In this document: in pieces, positions 1-8,873 of the stretch
Layout: each line of letters opens with the position of its first letter
Numbering within the stretch: position 1 is the stretch's first letter
From: Planctomycetota bacterium
GTDB lineage: Bacteria; Planctomycetota; Planctomycetia; Pirellulales; Pirellulaceae
Reading direction: 5' to 3'
NCBI GenBank assembly: GCA_014381825.1
Contig: JACNKX010000078.1
Coordinates: 1-64,000 of the forward strand
Length of the DNA: 64,000 nt
The notes under the pieces: model-generated
What the model was told of the DNA's origin: nothing
The model's input: the letters and a program-made list of their open reading frames with translations, nothing else
Database searches by the model: none
Made by a program: the position numbers and the translations under genes

Positions 1-210
1 CTGATACGAGCGGCGGGCCGTATAGGTCTCGACGGTCATCGCCACTAGGTCCGTGGGCTCGTCGAAGGGAATGTCTTCCAACCGCTCGTCGTAGAAAGCC
101 GTTTCTACATCCGCTGGCGTCAGGCTCTTTAGAATTGCGAAGCAAAGCGGATGCATCGCGTCGGATGATCGCTCTTCAAAGAGGTTCGGGCGAACGAATG
201 TAACTTTCAT
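1..210 (-). CDS. B12-binding radical SAM protein, N-terminal fragment (runs off window)
   Basis: The 70 visible residues begin MKVTFVRPNLFEERSSD and contain PLCFAILKSLTP and a YDERLEDIPFD stretch. This is the usual start of the cobalamin-binding Rossmann domain of B12-dependent radical SAM enzymes, which do methylations and rearrangements on unactivated carbons. The radical SAM CxxxCxxC motif would lie outside the window, so the enzyme class is inferred from the N-terminus only. The ATG overlaps the TGA of the upstream membrane protein gene (ATGA), which suggests translational coupling. The nearby desaturases suggest a lipid substrate, but that is inference. Confidence 0.75.
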   Translation of the reverse strand, partial: MKVTFVRPNLFEERSSDAMHPLCFAILKSLTPADVETAFYDERLEDIPFDEPTDLVAMTVETYTARRSYQ

Positions 211-965
211 GGGGCAGCGTTTTGAGTAGGCGGACTCTCCGGGCTATCTGCTACTGAATGGTCCGGCGTTTGTGCAGCCAATTCGGAGTTCCCCGTGCTT
301 GACACGACTTGATAGGAGCGAAGTCCCGTCTCCCCGGTCGTGAGAAGTGAAAGGAAAATAAAGGCGACGACCGGACACGTCAACACGACTGCATGACAGG
401 CAACCAACAGCGGCCAATAAAGATCGAACCGTCCTAGTTCGGCCAAGTAGTATTCGCAAACGCGAATTGCCACGCCGTAACAGACACCAAAGATACCAAA
501 GAACACGGGGCAATACTCGGTTGCGATGGCCTCGGGGCCTCGATTCTTCGAATAGGCGAGGTTGTAGACGAGTAGGAATCCGACGCGGATGGCGTGCACG
601 TCGTAGAGCCAATTCCAAAACGCCAGCACCGAACCCATGATAAAGCCCGATCGAATGATCTCGATCGCGCTGAAGTCCTTGGGCGGAAATCCCAGACAGA
701 GCAAGCCGAACAAGCTGGTGGCCGTGCCAAACAGGAATCCGTGCTGCGGGCGAAACCGACCGACTCGCCACCGCGTGTTAAACTCCCAAATCTTCAGCCA
801 ATTCGTGCCCAGCGCCGGAACGACATAACTGAACACGATCGGAATCGACAGGACCAAGAGAGTTAATCGGTGGTCATAGTCATAACGGATCAGCCACAGC
901 CAATAGCAGAGCGGAAACAGTAACGTTGGAACGACGTATTGATAAAGACGAAAGAACTGCATCAC
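207..965 (-). CDS. Polytopic membrane protein of unknown function
   Basis: A 252-aa protein with about six hydrophobic segments (roughly residues 10-30, 34-52, 75-93, 105-125, 150-172, 184-208) and a polar, Ser/Pro-rich cytoplasmic or periplasmic tail from about residue 215. I do not recognise the family. Its stop codon overlaps the start of the B12 radical SAM gene by four bases, so the two are almost certainly co-translated and may act together at the membrane. It is divergent from the desaturase pair, separated by about 220 bp that must hold both promoters; a TATACT hexamer at 1096-1101 could be a -10 box for the rightward genes, but no convincing -35 was found. Confidence 0.75.
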   Translation of the reverse strand: MMQFFRLYQYVVPTLLFPLCYWLWLIRYDYDHRLTLLVLSIPIVFSYVVPALGTNWLKIWEFNTRWRVGRFRPQHGFLFGTATSLFGLLCLGFPPKDFSAIEIIRSGFIMGSVLAFWNWLYDVHAIRVGFLLVYNLAYSKNRGPEAIATEYCPVFFGIFGVCYGVAIRVCEYYLAELGRFDLYWPLLVACHAVVLTCPVVAFIFLSLLTTGETGLRSYQVVSSTGNSELAAQTPDHSVADSPESPPTQNAAP

Positions 966-1186
966 GATTCCTGCAAGTGAGAGCGTGTCGATCCATAGTC
1001 GTACAACGTGACGAACCAGGCTACCGAAGTATCCGCGAAACGGTACCGCAACCCGATCCTCGCGAGATGTTGGTCAACACCGGCAGAACTAATGGTATAC
1101 TGCTGGAACGATGGAAAATCGACACCCGACTGGCCAGTGGCACCGTTACTTTGAGCAGTTCAGTTATTCCATGTAGTTGAAGAAAG

Positions 1187-2032
1187 ATGTTTTACCATCT
1201 GGCCGATATTCGGGTTGTCGTCTGGGTTTGCATCACTTTCGCGCTTATCGCCCTCCAGTGGTTGGGAGTCGTGCAGCATTGGGCTGTGTACTTGCCAACG
1301 TTCTATTTTGCGTTTGCTTGCAAAGTCATTGTTCATAACCACTGTCATTTCCCTACGCTCAAGTCAGGCTGGAACACGCTTTTTAATCTGCTGTTAGAAA
1401 TCACCACGTTGGCAACGGTTCAGTTTGTGTATGCCATTCATATGGAGAATCATCATCGAGAGCATATGACCGACGATGATTGTTCAGGGGTCCACCGATA
1501 CAGCGGACGATGGGCTCTGATCGAAGCTGGCATCAGCCCATTCTTGTTTCTCGCTAAGTTTCGCCTGAGCGGACGGTGCCGCCAGGTGGTTTCTGGTTGG
1601 GTTGGTCGCCAGCAGTGGAGGATACGCGAACTCCGTTGGCATAATGCCATCATTTACTCTCTAAGCGGGACGTTACTATGGCTTCGGCCATGGGAAACGC
1701 TGATCTATTATATTATCCCTAACATGGTGTCCTTGTGGTGGATTGTGATGACAAATCACCTTCAGCATATAGGCTGCTCCGATGACTCGGAATTCACCCA
1801 TTCGCGAACGATCACTGGTCGCGTTTCTAACTGGTTGCTATTTAATGCTGGGCATCATATGGCTCATCACCATCGTCCGAGAAAACACTGGACGCGATTG
1901 CCAGCCTTTTATGACAAGTACTTATCTGCACAGGTGCCGCAAGAATTAAAGCACGGTTCATTTGTCGGCGCGCTTCTGACCGTGTACTTATGCACTCTTT
2001 TTTCCACTAAGCAGATCTACCTGCCTCGATGA
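1187..2032 (+). CDS. Membrane fatty-acid desaturase (first of two)
   Basis: 281 aa with the three histidine clusters of integral membrane di-iron desaturases/hydroxylases: HNHCH at residues 50-54, HMENHH with a following H93 at 85-93, and GHHMAHHH around 222-229. Hydrophobic stretches lie between the boxes. Family members use O2 and electrons from a ferredoxin or cytochrome b5 type donor to insert a double bond or hydroxyl in an acyl chain; the exact substrate is unknown. The ATG follows an AAGAAAG purine stretch. The second desaturase starts 21 bp after this stop, so they form an operon. Base composition of this operon looks richer in A+T than most neighbours. Confidence 0.85.
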   Translation: MFYHLADIRVVVWVCITFALIALQWLGVVQHWAVYLPTFYFAFACKVIVHNHCHFPTLKSGWNTLFNLLLEITTLATVQFVYAIHMENHHREHMTDDDCSGVHRYSGRWALIEAGISPFLFLAKFRLSGRCRQVVSGWVGRQQWRIRELRWHNAIIYSLSGTLLWLRPWETLIYYIIPNMVSLWWIVMTNHLQHIGCSDDSEFTHSRTITGRVSNWLLFNAGHHMAHHHRPRKHWTRLPAFYDKYLSAQVPQELKHGSFVGALLTVYLCTLFSTKQIYLPR

Positions 2033-2053
2033 CAATTGCTTTCACCATTTGAC

Positions 2054-3052
2054 ATGCCCGACGCTGATATAAACGCAGAACTACCTTGGAAAAACCTCAA
2101 GGTGGTTCGCCGCGACGATATGCCTATTAAGAACCGGCTGAATACATTTCTCGTATTCGCTGTTGCTGGTCTTGAGGTGATTCTCTTATGGCTGGCTTCT
2201 CGGCTGGATAATTGGTACTGCACCGTTGGACTCGGTGCCGTGTTCGCCTACGTGATGCTCACTAACTACGCCTTAATGCACGAAGCAATTCACTTGAATC
2301 TTCATGACAATCTAAAACGCAATTACGTTTTCGGGGTCATTTCCTCAATGTTCTTTCCGGTGAGCTTCACCTTGGTACAGGTGACGCATCAGGGGCACCA
2401 TTATCGCAATCGAACCGATGCTGAGATCTTTGACCAATACTATGCGGGAGGATGGAATCGAGCCGTAAAAACATTCCAGTGGTATACGACGTTAATTGGG
2501 ATCTTCTATCTACTCGTTGTGTTGATGTCCGTTGCAACAGCCATTATCCCCCGGGTAACAAAGAACAAACTGCTCGCTGGCAAGGCGATTGGAAACGGTA
2601 ATCTAGCCGATATCACCAAAACTGATTTGAAGCGCATCCGTGGCGAGATGTTACTTACGACCGTGTTTTGGGTGCTGGTTGTCTGGCGGCTTGATTTAAA
2701 CCTCTGGTTCATGCTCGCGATGTTTGGGATGGCTGGAGTCAATTGGTCCACTCGGCAGTATATCGCTCATGCGTTTTCCGAGCGAAATGTAATCGACGGT
2801 GCGTTCAACCTTCGACATAATTGGTGGATGTCCAAAATCCTTCTAAACGGCGAATGGGATTTGAATCACCATCAGCATCCGGATGTCCCTTGGACTCATT
2901 TACCTAAAGTTCCGATTGATGATCGAGAACGTCCTAGCTATATCAAGCATTATTTCCGCATGTGGATGGGCCCAGTTGAGGTGACTGAACCCGAGCCGGA
3001 TATGTGGAATACCGAACAGATGGTTCGTCATCTGAAAAACGTGAACGCCTAA
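2054..3052 (+). CDS. Membrane fatty-acid desaturase (second of two)
   Basis: 332 aa if started at ATG 2054; a TTG at 2036 would add six residues and neither start has a clear ribosome site. Histidine boxes are HEAIH (about 76-80), HQGHH (about 112-116) and NHHQHP near residue 280, the PF00487 pattern, with four or more hydrophobic segments. Box spacing and sequence differ clearly from the upstream desaturase, so the pair is not a recent duplication and may act at different chain positions or on different substrates. Followed after 29 bp by the NTF2-like gene in the same direction. Confidence 0.85.
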   Translation: MPDADINAELPWKNLKVVRRDDMPIKNRLNTFLVFAVAGLEVILLWLASRLDNWYCTVGLGAVFAYVMLTNYALMHEAIHLNLHDNLKRNYVFGVISSMFFPVSFTLVQVTHQGHHYRNRTDAEIFDQYYAGGWNRAVKTFQWYTTLIGIFYLLVVLMSVATAIIPRVTKNKLLAGKAIGNGNLADITKTDLKRIRGEMLLTTVFWVLVVWRLDLNLWFMLAMFGMAGVNWSTRQYIAHAFSERNVIDGAFNLRHNWWMSKILLNGEWDLNHHQHPDVPWTHLPKVPIDDRERPSYIKHYFRMWMGPVEVTEPEPDMWNTEQMVRHLKNVNA

Positions 3053-3081
3053 CTAGATATCGATAACTGAAGGGAATAGCA

Positions 3082-3711
3082 ATGAACAGGGCGACACATC
3101 GCATTGCGAAGATGAGTGTAATACCAGTGATGCTCGGAGTGCTCCTCCCCATCCTGCATGCTCAGGAAGAAGTTGCAACAACTCCGGAAGTCGATGAATC
3201 AGCCATTCCTGCTCAGCTTGATGAAACTCGTGCCGCGATCTTTAGGCTATACAATGAGGAGAAGTATGCTGAAATTGCCGAACAGTATTGCCACGAGGAT
3301 ATTATTTGTCTTTGGAATGACGGAACTACCTCGAAAGGACGCGAGGGCGTAACAGAGTTCTTTGCTAAGCTAAAAACGTTTATTGATGTACTGAAATGTA
3401 CCCCAACGACTCAGGATCGATCTGTCTTTGCAGATGGTAAATACGTAGTGTCGATTGGGGAAATGGGTGACTCGTATGAAATGGCGGACGGTAAAGCATT
3501 TGATCTTGATAGCGTCTGGATGGCTACGCTTGCCCATGACGATGGAGAGTGGAAATTGATAAGTTTCGCTGTGTCAACCAATGCATTTGAAAATGAAGTG
3601 ATCGACGCGTATCTGTTTTTGAGAACACTGGTTGCTGGTGGCATCGGTATTGTTATTGGGCTTGTAGTAGCACTAGCGCTAACTAGTCTTCGCAAGAGAA
3701 AAAGCAGCTGA
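3082..3711 (+). CDS. Exported NTF2-like (SnoaL/DUF4440-type) protein with C-terminal membrane anchor
   Basis: 209 aa. Residues 1-27 look like a signal peptide ending in HAQ. Residues about 45-165 resemble the NTF2-like fold (AIFRLYNEEKYAEIAEQY, then a GREGVTEFF stretch, ending DDGEWKLISFAVS), a cone-shaped small-molecule pocket used by isomerases, dehydratases and ligand-binding proteins. A hydrophobic segment (about 178-202) followed by RKRKSS looks like a C-terminal anchor. The ATG is preceded by GAAGGGAA. It closes the desaturase operon, so a role in handling the lipid product is possible but not shown. Confidence 0.7.
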   Translation: MNRATHRIAKMSVIPVMLGVLLPILHAQEEVATTPEVDESAIPAQLDETRAAIFRLYNEEKYAEIAEQYCHEDIICLWNDGTTSKGREGVTEFFAKLKTFIDVLKCTPTTQDRSVFADGKYVVSIGEMGDSYEMADGKAFDLDSVWMATLAHDDGEWKLISFAVSTNAFENEVIDAYLFLRTLVAGGIGIVIGLVVALALTSLRKRKSS

Positions 3712-3801
3712 CGATTTGCCATCTTTTCGGCGATTGCCGCCGTCATCACTTTGATCGTCGATCGTCGCCACGCTGGTACTCGCGCGGCGAAAGCGGACGG
3801 C

Positions 3802-4467
3802 TTAAGGCCGCCCGCGTCGGAAGTGGTCGAGCAGCCGGGGGTAGAAGAGCCGCGAACCGAGCGACGCCAGGGCCACGCCTCCCACCGCGTCGGCCAGATG
3901 GTGCTGATGCAGCAACAGCGTCGAGAGCACCATCCCGATCCCCCAACTCCAAAGCCACAGCCGGCTCAGCGGGCTGGCCCAGCGAGCATAAACGTCGACG
4001 CAGACGATCGCCCAGGTGACGTGCAGCGACGGGCACGAGTTGAACCGCAGGTTGGCTTGATCGGCCAGTCGGAACATGCCCCGCCAAGGACCAAGCGCCG
4101 AGTCGGGCGGCGCGGGAAACGCATCTTCTGATGGCAGCAACAGGAAGACGACTCCGCCGCAAAGTGTGATCAACACCCAAGTCACCGCCATCGCGTGCAT
4201 CTCGGGCCGCGTTCGCAGGATGAACGGAGCAATCAGATACGCCACGTGCATCGAGTTATAAAACACAACCATCGCCGGCACGAAGGGCATGCCCAGCTCA
4301 ACCGCCCAATGAAGGCGAACGCGGAAGTCGTGCAAGCCAGTCAGGTAGTCGGCACCAACGTAGATGAACACGAACCACACCAGTAGCGGCGGACCTAGCA
4401 CGCCATAGGCATAAACCAGCTTACCGAGTCCCGGCCAGCCCCAGAGCGGTCTACTTGAAGGCTCCAT
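3802..4467 (-). CDS. PAP2-superfamily membrane phosphatase/phosphotransferase
   Basis: 221 aa, multi-spanning. The PAP2 signature is visible as CPSLH at 145-149 and HQHHLADAVGG at 187-197, giving the two catalytic histidines and the aspartate of the vanadate-haloperoxidase-like site. The weak first (KxxxxxxRP) motif and the C-P-S-L-H form are closer to the Aur1/inositol-phosphotransferase branch than to PgpB-type phosphatases. It should act on a lipid phosphate or phosphoinositol-like head group at the outer face of the inner membrane. Downstream of the DUF1501 gene on the same strand, 44 bp away. Confidence 0.8.
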   Translation of the reverse strand: MEPSSRPLWGWPGLGKLVYAYGVLGPPLLVWFVFIYVGADYLTGLHDFRVRLHWAVELGMPFVPAMVVFYNSMHVAYLIAPFILRTRPEMHAMAVTWVLITLCGGVVFLLLPSEDAFPAPPDSALGPWRGMFRLADQANLRFNSCPSLHVTWAIVCVDVYARWASPLSRLWLWSWGIGMVLSTLLLHQHHLADAVGGVALASLGSRLFYPRLLDHFRRGRP

Positions 4468-4511
4468 CAGCTGCCTGATCCGCCGTGAACGGGGCTACTC
4501 GGAAATCGACT

Positions 4512-5852
4512 TCACACCAACTCGTCAATCGGCCGTTGGACGTCAGCAACGTACTGCGGTCGACCCGTGAGATCGGGGACGGTTGTCGAAGGAAGATTGA
4601 TGCCGAGCTTGTGGTAGAGCGTGGCGAAGACGTCATGAACGTGGATCGGACGTGTTGTCGCTTCTTCCGCATAATGATTCGTAGCACCGATGACTTGTCC
4701 AGTCTTCATGCCGCCGCCCGCGAGCATCGCGAACATGACTTTCGACCAGTGATCGCGTCCCGCGTTATCGTTGATCTTCGGCGTGCGACCAAACTCGCCC
4801 CACACCACGACTGACACGTCACGATCCAAACCGCGTTCGTGAAGATCGCTGACCAACGCCGCCAGCCCCTGATCCAACAGCGGGATCACCTTTTTGCCGT
4901 GTGCGAAGTTACTGCCATGCCAATCGAAGTCGGCGAATGCGACCGTCACACACCTAGCTCCCGCCTCGACCAAGCGACGAGCCGCCAGGAACTTCGACAT
5001 ATGAGCTTGATAGCCCTTGGATGAATAAGGAAGTACGTTCGGGTCGTCGGTGCCGTAACGCTCTCGGATCTTTGAATCTTCGCGAGACAGATCGAGCGCC
5101 TCGACCAACTTGCTAGAAGTCAGAATTCCGAGCGCACGTTCGGTCAGCTTATCGGACTTGCCTGCGGCGAGTTCTGCTTCAATCCGACGACGGTACAGGT
5201 CAAAGCTCGCCAACAGCTGACTTCGATCTGCCAATCGATCGAGACTCACATCCTTCAAGACCATATTCTGTAGGCTGTCGCCGGTCGGTTTGAACGGCGA
5301 ATGCGCACTTCCCAAGAATCCTGATCCTGGCAGATTATACGGAAGATGCTCCATATGCATCGACAAGTCGATTGCCGGGGGGACGGAAGGATCAACCGGT
5401 CCGTGAAGCTTTGATAACACCGAGCCGATCTCCGGCCAGCCGCCTTGGGGCTGAGGCGTAAACTTTCGACCGGTCACACATTGAAACGACGAGTGCCGGC
5501 CTTCCGAACCGACCACCGATCGGATCAACGCGAACTTATCCATCATCGCGGCGACACGCGGCATGTGTTCCGAGATCTCAATGCCAGGAACGTTCGTGTG
5601 AATCGGATCAAACTCGCCACGGATTTCCGCAGGAGCGTTCGGTTTCAAGTCGACCATGTCCTGATGCGGCGGACCGCCGGTCAGGTAGATCATGATGACG
5701 GCTTTGTGGGACCGCTCGATCCCAGCCGCCTGTTCCGCTCGCAGCAACTGCGGAAGTGCGAAGCCTCCCATCGCCAATGATCCTACGGCGAGAAAATCTC
5801 GACGCGGCATGCGGTCGCACAACTGAACCTGTTGGCCTTGAATCGTCAGCAT
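4512..5852 (-). CDS. DUF1501 family protein with Tat-type leader
   Basis: 446 aa. N-terminus contains PRRDFLAVGSLAMGG, a twin-arginine-like leader. Core motifs of DUF1501 are visible: IMIYLTGGPPHQDM near residue 55, a GSEGRHSSFQC segment near 115, and VVVWGEFGRTPKIN with GRDHW near 345-365. These proteins have an alkaline-phosphatase/sulfatase-like fold and are greatly expanded in planctomycetes, usually next to DUF1549/DUF1553 cytochromes; here no such partner is adjacent. Function is not established. Confidence 0.9.
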   Translation of the reverse strand: MLTIQGQQVQLCDRMPRRDFLAVGSLAMGGFALPQLLRAEQAAGIERSHKAVIMIYLTGGPPHQDMVDLKPNAPAEIRGEFDPIHTNVPGIEISEHMPRVAAMMDKFALIRSVVGSEGRHSSFQCVTGRKFTPQPQGGWPEIGSVLSKLHGPVDPSVPPAIDLSMHMEHLPYNLPGSGFLGSAHSPFKPTGDSLQNMVLKDVSLDRLADRSQLLASFDLYRRRIEAELAAGKSDKLTERALGILTSSKLVEALDLSREDSKIRERYGTDDPNVLPYSSKGYQAHMSKFLAARRLVEAGARCVTVAFADFDWHGSNFAHGKKVIPLLDQGLAALVSDLHERGLDRDVSVVVWGEFGRTPKINDNAGRDHWSKVMFAMLAGGGMKTGQVIGATNHYAEEATTRPIHVHDVFATLYHKLGINLPSTTVPDLTGRPQYVADVQRPIDELV

Positions 5853-6085
5853 GGGATTTGAACTGGCTTACAATGACTTTCAAATGGGTATGACAAAGCA
5901 ACGGTTTCGGTGAAGTCTGAGTATATCATTGCCAAGGAACGACGCAAAAGCCAATCGGTCACAAACGGATTGAAAAGCGGCTATCGTAGATTTGTCGTCG
6001 CCCCGAATTCGTGGGATAATTCTCAGTGCCCGCAATTTCAGGACGACCACGATTCAGGGCGACCACGAACGAAAGACGAAAGTAT

Positions 6086-7408
6086 ATGCGACGACTAAAT
6101 TGCCGGCGATCCGGGACTATCGCGCCCCATGCGGTCGCCAGCCGTGCTTGCAGTGCTTTATTCTGCCTCCTCGCGTGTTCTACTGTGTGCGCCGACGATC
6201 TCGTCGAGTTTCTGACCGGAGCCAAAGTTCACGGCACGATCAAAGAGATCCGAAAGACGGAGAAGGAGTTCGATCTAGAACTGACTATTGGCGATAAGAC
6301 AGTTGTACGAACCTATCCGTTCAGCAGCGTTCACGCAGTGACGATGAAGAGCAAGCGGTACGTACTGAACAAGCTGCCGAGTCAAGTCGCTGGGCCTTCG
6401 AAACGCGTCGAACGCACTCGCGAAGAAGTTCTTGAACTGATCGACACCGTCGGGCGCACTCCTCCGGATTGGTTCAATTCGACACGCTTGAGCGTCCCTG
6501 CGACACTTGACCTCACTTGGCCCAATGCGCCCGAAAAAGTGTGGGAGAACGGCAAGTATCCTGGCCAGTATGTATGGGACGTGATCAACCCGAATCGTGC
6601 CAAATGGCGAGAGGGCATCAAGCTGCTGCACCACATCGTCGCCGTCAACAAGGACAATCGCGGCGCTCAGGTCAAAGCAATGAACCAACTCGGGACACTC
6701 TACGCAAGCTTGCTCGAAGATTGGCCCCGAGCTGCGTTCTGGTGGCGACAAGCTGGCAAGGGGACTCAAGGTGGGATGGGCGTTGGCGGATTCCGCGTCG
6801 GTTATGAAGTCGGGCTTGCAAAGTGCTACTGGAAGCTCGGCAACAAAGAGATGGCAGTCGAGACTCTCAGTCGCACAAATGGCTCACCGTACTTGTGGTG
6901 TGAGATGGGCGAGCACGACCGCGCACTGAAGCAAGCGGAACAGTTTCGAAAAGGTTGGATGGGCGATGGAGCGCTGATCGTAGGTGGCGACGTCTGCCGT
7001 CATGCCGGCTGGTATGACAAAGCTCTCCACTACTACGAACGAGCGGCAGCGCTGCCCGAGAACGACAAGTACAAGCGAGTCGTCTACAACGCGAAAGAAC
7101 GAATCGCCGCGATGAAGGCTGAGCGAGCGGTCGATCTGTCGCAACTCGCGGACGGAACCTACAAGGGCCGCAGTCTCGGATACAGCGGCATGATCGATGT
7201 GGCTGTGGCCGTGCAAGACAATCGAATAAGCTCGGTCAAGGTCACGAAGCACGTCGAGAAACAATACTATTCGTCATTGACCGACATATCAAATCAGATC
7301 ATCGGCAAGCAAAGTGTGCGAGGCATCGACGCGACGGCCAGCGCGACGATCACCGCCGAAGCCATTGTGCGAGCGTCGGCGAAGGCGTTAGGACGAATGG
7401 GGAGATGA
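6086..7408 (+). CDS. Exported TPR-like protein with C-terminal FMN-binding domain
   Basis: 440 aa from ATG 6086, chosen because a signal-like segment (SRACSALFCLLACSTVCA) then follows at a normal distance from the N-terminus. Residues about 35-75 form a small beta-rich SHD1/Sm-like segment (KVHGTIKEIRKTEKEFDLEL). The middle carries helical TPR-like repeats (AGWYDKALHYYERAAALPEN). The last ~85 residues match FMN-binding domain PF04205: DGTYKGRSLGYSGMIDV then GIDATASATIT, the flavinylation-type D-x-x-(T/S)-x-A-T motif known from RnfG/NqrC and urocanate reductase. Covalent FMN on the Thr by an ApbE-type transferase is expected. A free upstream ATG at 6026 is in frame but less likely. Confidence 0.75.
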   Translation: MRRLNCRRSGTIAPHAVASRACSALFCLLACSTVCADDLVEFLTGAKVHGTIKEIRKTEKEFDLELTIGDKTVVRTYPFSSVHAVTMKSKRYVLNKLPSQVAGPSKRVERTREEVLELIDTVGRTPPDWFNSTRLSVPATLDLTWPNAPEKVWENGKYPGQYVWDVINPNRAKWREGIKLLHHIVAVNKDNRGAQVKAMNQLGTLYASLLEDWPRAAFWWRQAGKGTQGGMGVGGFRVGYEVGLAKCYWKLGNKEMAVETLSRTNGSPYLWCEMGEHDRALKQAEQFRKGWMGDGALIVGGDVCRHAGWYDKALHYYERAAALPENDKYKRVVYNAKERIAAMKAERAVDLSQLADGTYKGRSLGYSGMIDVAVAVQDNRISSVKVTKHVEKQYYSSLTDISNQIIGKQSVRGIDATASATITAEAIVRASAKALGRMGR

Positions 7409-7504
7409 CAGTCGCCAAACATCTCGTGGTCGGCAACGAGAAGAACTGACCACGGAGCAGTGTACGGCGACGAATTGACGAACTTATCGATCGATGCAGA
7501 AAGA

Positions 7505-7588
7505 ATGCTATCGAACGCGGAGGTTCGAGACCTGATCGCTTATCTCGGCAGGCGATCTCAAGTGTTGTTACCCAGTCGAGAAGACTGA
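7505..7588 (+). pseudogene. Relic of a PVC-type cytochrome c C-terminus
   Basis: In the gap before FxsA, one frame reads AERMLSNAEVRDLIAYLGRR and shortly afterwards SQVLLPSRED before TGA at 7586-7588. The EVRDLIAYL followed by xQVxLP ending is the characteristic tail of planctomycete membrane-bound dehydrogenase/cytochrome c proteins. No haem CxxCH motif and no start are present in the window upstream, so this is a decayed 3' fragment. The rest of 7409-7681 holds nothing recognisable. Confidence 0.45.
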
Positions 7589-7681
7589 CGCGGACAAGCA
7601 CACGTCTATTGCGCCCATTGTCTGCCGTCAGCGAATCTCTATCATTGGTTCGAAACCTGGAACGAACCGCGGAGAGAATTT

Positions 7682-8146
7682 GTGTGCTTCTATCTGTTGC
7701 TGCTGTTCATAGTTGTGCCGTTCGTTGAGCTGGCTTTGCTCTTGAAGTTGGCAGAAATCACCGGAGTGTTACACACATTGTTGCTGGTCGTCGTGACCGG
7801 TGTTATAGGCACGTGGCTCACCAGATCGCAGGGCTTGCAGACGTACCGAAAAATCCAAGAGTCGCTCTCGGCGGGGCAATTACCCACCGACTCGCTGATC
7901 GACGCCTCGATGATCTTCGTTGCCGGTGCCTTGTTGCTCACGCCCGGGATTCTTACCGATCTGTTCGGCTTCTCCCTGCTGCTACCTTTCACACGACCGT
8001 TCTATCGCCGTTGGTTGATCAGTCGGTTCAAAGGTAGTTTCAAAATGCAGACGACGTTTGGCGGCGGCGAGTCGCCGCAAAAGTCCGAAGTCATCGACTC
8101 GTACGTTGTCGAGCATCATCCTGAGACTGACGACGCCGAGAGTTAG
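7682..8146 (+). CDS. fxsA: FxsA family cytoplasmic membrane protein
   Basis: 154 aa from a GTG preceded by GGAGAGA. Hydrophobic segments at about 3-21, 28-47 and 80-105 and the family stretch TRSQGLQTYRKIQESLSAG followed by GALLLTPGILTDLFG match FxsA. E. coli FxsA protects against exclusion by phage T7 gene products; its normal role in other bacteria is unknown. The C-terminal ~35 residues are hydrophilic and acidic. Confidence 0.85.
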   Translation: MCFYLLLLFIVVPFVELALLLKLAEITGVLHTLLLVVVTGVIGTWLTRSQGLQTYRKIQESLSAGQLPTDSLIDASMIFVAGALLLTPGILTDLFGFSLLLPFTRPFYRRWLISRFKGSFKMQTTFGGGESPQKSEVIDSYVVEHHPETDDAES

Positions 8147-8217
8147 TGTTTATTGGGCAAGCGTCCTGCAACCACGGGAGTTGCTTCGCCCACTCGCCGT
8201 AAAGCAACGAACTCGTT

Positions 8218-8769
8218 CTAGCCGGAACTCAGTTTGTCCTTCGCGACCTCGAGCAAATCATCGGCAGTGTGTCGCTTACGGACCGTCCCGGGGATATTCG
8301 CGCGGATAGTGCCCTTTTGATCGATTAAAAACGTTCCCGGATGTGGAATGCCAGCTTGTCGCCCCGATGCTCCTTCGTTCAACACGCCGTAGGCTTTGAT
8401 AACCTTACTCTCCGGATCGGAGAGCAACGGAAATGTAATCTTGCGCTTCTTTGCGAAATCCGAGAGAACTTCGGGAGAGTCATAACTGATCGCGACGACT
8501 TGGATATTCGCCGTGTTGATTCGCTCGATGCCACTCTGCAGTTCGACCAACTGCCGGATGCAAAATGGTCACCAATCCGCCGATCGATGGAAGACCAAAG
8601 CGACGTTGCGATCTTTCAAGAGATTATCAATGCTTATCTGCTTGCCGTTCTGGTCTTGCAGAGAGAAGCCTGGTGCTTTCGAGTTGACCGCCGGTTTCTC
8701 ATCGCCATTGCTGTTCTGTGAGGCAAACAAAATCGACACGACTAAACAAGCGAATAACCGGAAACGCAT
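8218..8769 (-). CDS. Thioredoxin-fold/peroxiredoxin-like protein, probable selenoprotein (Sec67 encoded by TGA)
   Basis: Read through the in-frame TGA at 8569-8571 the gene gives 183 aa. Residues 1-22 are a signal peptide; the rest is an AhpC/TSA-Redoxin fold: NSKAPGFSLQDQNGK, then LVFHRSADW-U67-PFC70, then VVAISYDSPEVLSDFAKK, FPLLSDPESKVIKAYGV and PGTFLIDQKG. Both halves are needed for one domain, and the TGA sits exactly where the resolving or peroxidatic Cys of the family's WCPFC motif belongs. Downstream the mRNA forms GCAGTTGGTCGAACTGC, a 6-bp stem with loop GGUCG 21-25 nt after the UGA, the expected place and loop type for a bacterial SECIS element. No sel genes lie in this window. Confidence 0.8.
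8538..8554 (-). promoter_or_regulatory. Candidate bacterial SECIS hairpin
   Basis: On the coding strand GCAGTT pairs perfectly with AACTGC around a five-base loop GGTCG. The GGU of the loop begins 21 nt after the TGA. Known bacterial SECIS elements have a short apical stem with an exposed GU in the loop, bound by SelB, within about 16-37 nt of the UGA; the E. coli fdhF element also exposes GGUC. Seen: hairpin and spacing. Known: requirement for loop G and U. Inferred: SelB binding. Confidence 0.65.
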
Positions 8770-8873
8770 CGCTGACTCCTCATAGGGGATCTAAATTCGC
8801 GGCGGAACGTTTATCGTAACACGTCCCCGATTCACGGTGTGTTAAGCTAATTACAATCGAAATGAGAAATGCT

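Noticed and set aside
3751-4131. Plus-strand frame opposite the PAP2 gene
   Set aside because: The minus strand has the PAP2 catalytic motifs; the plus frame has none.
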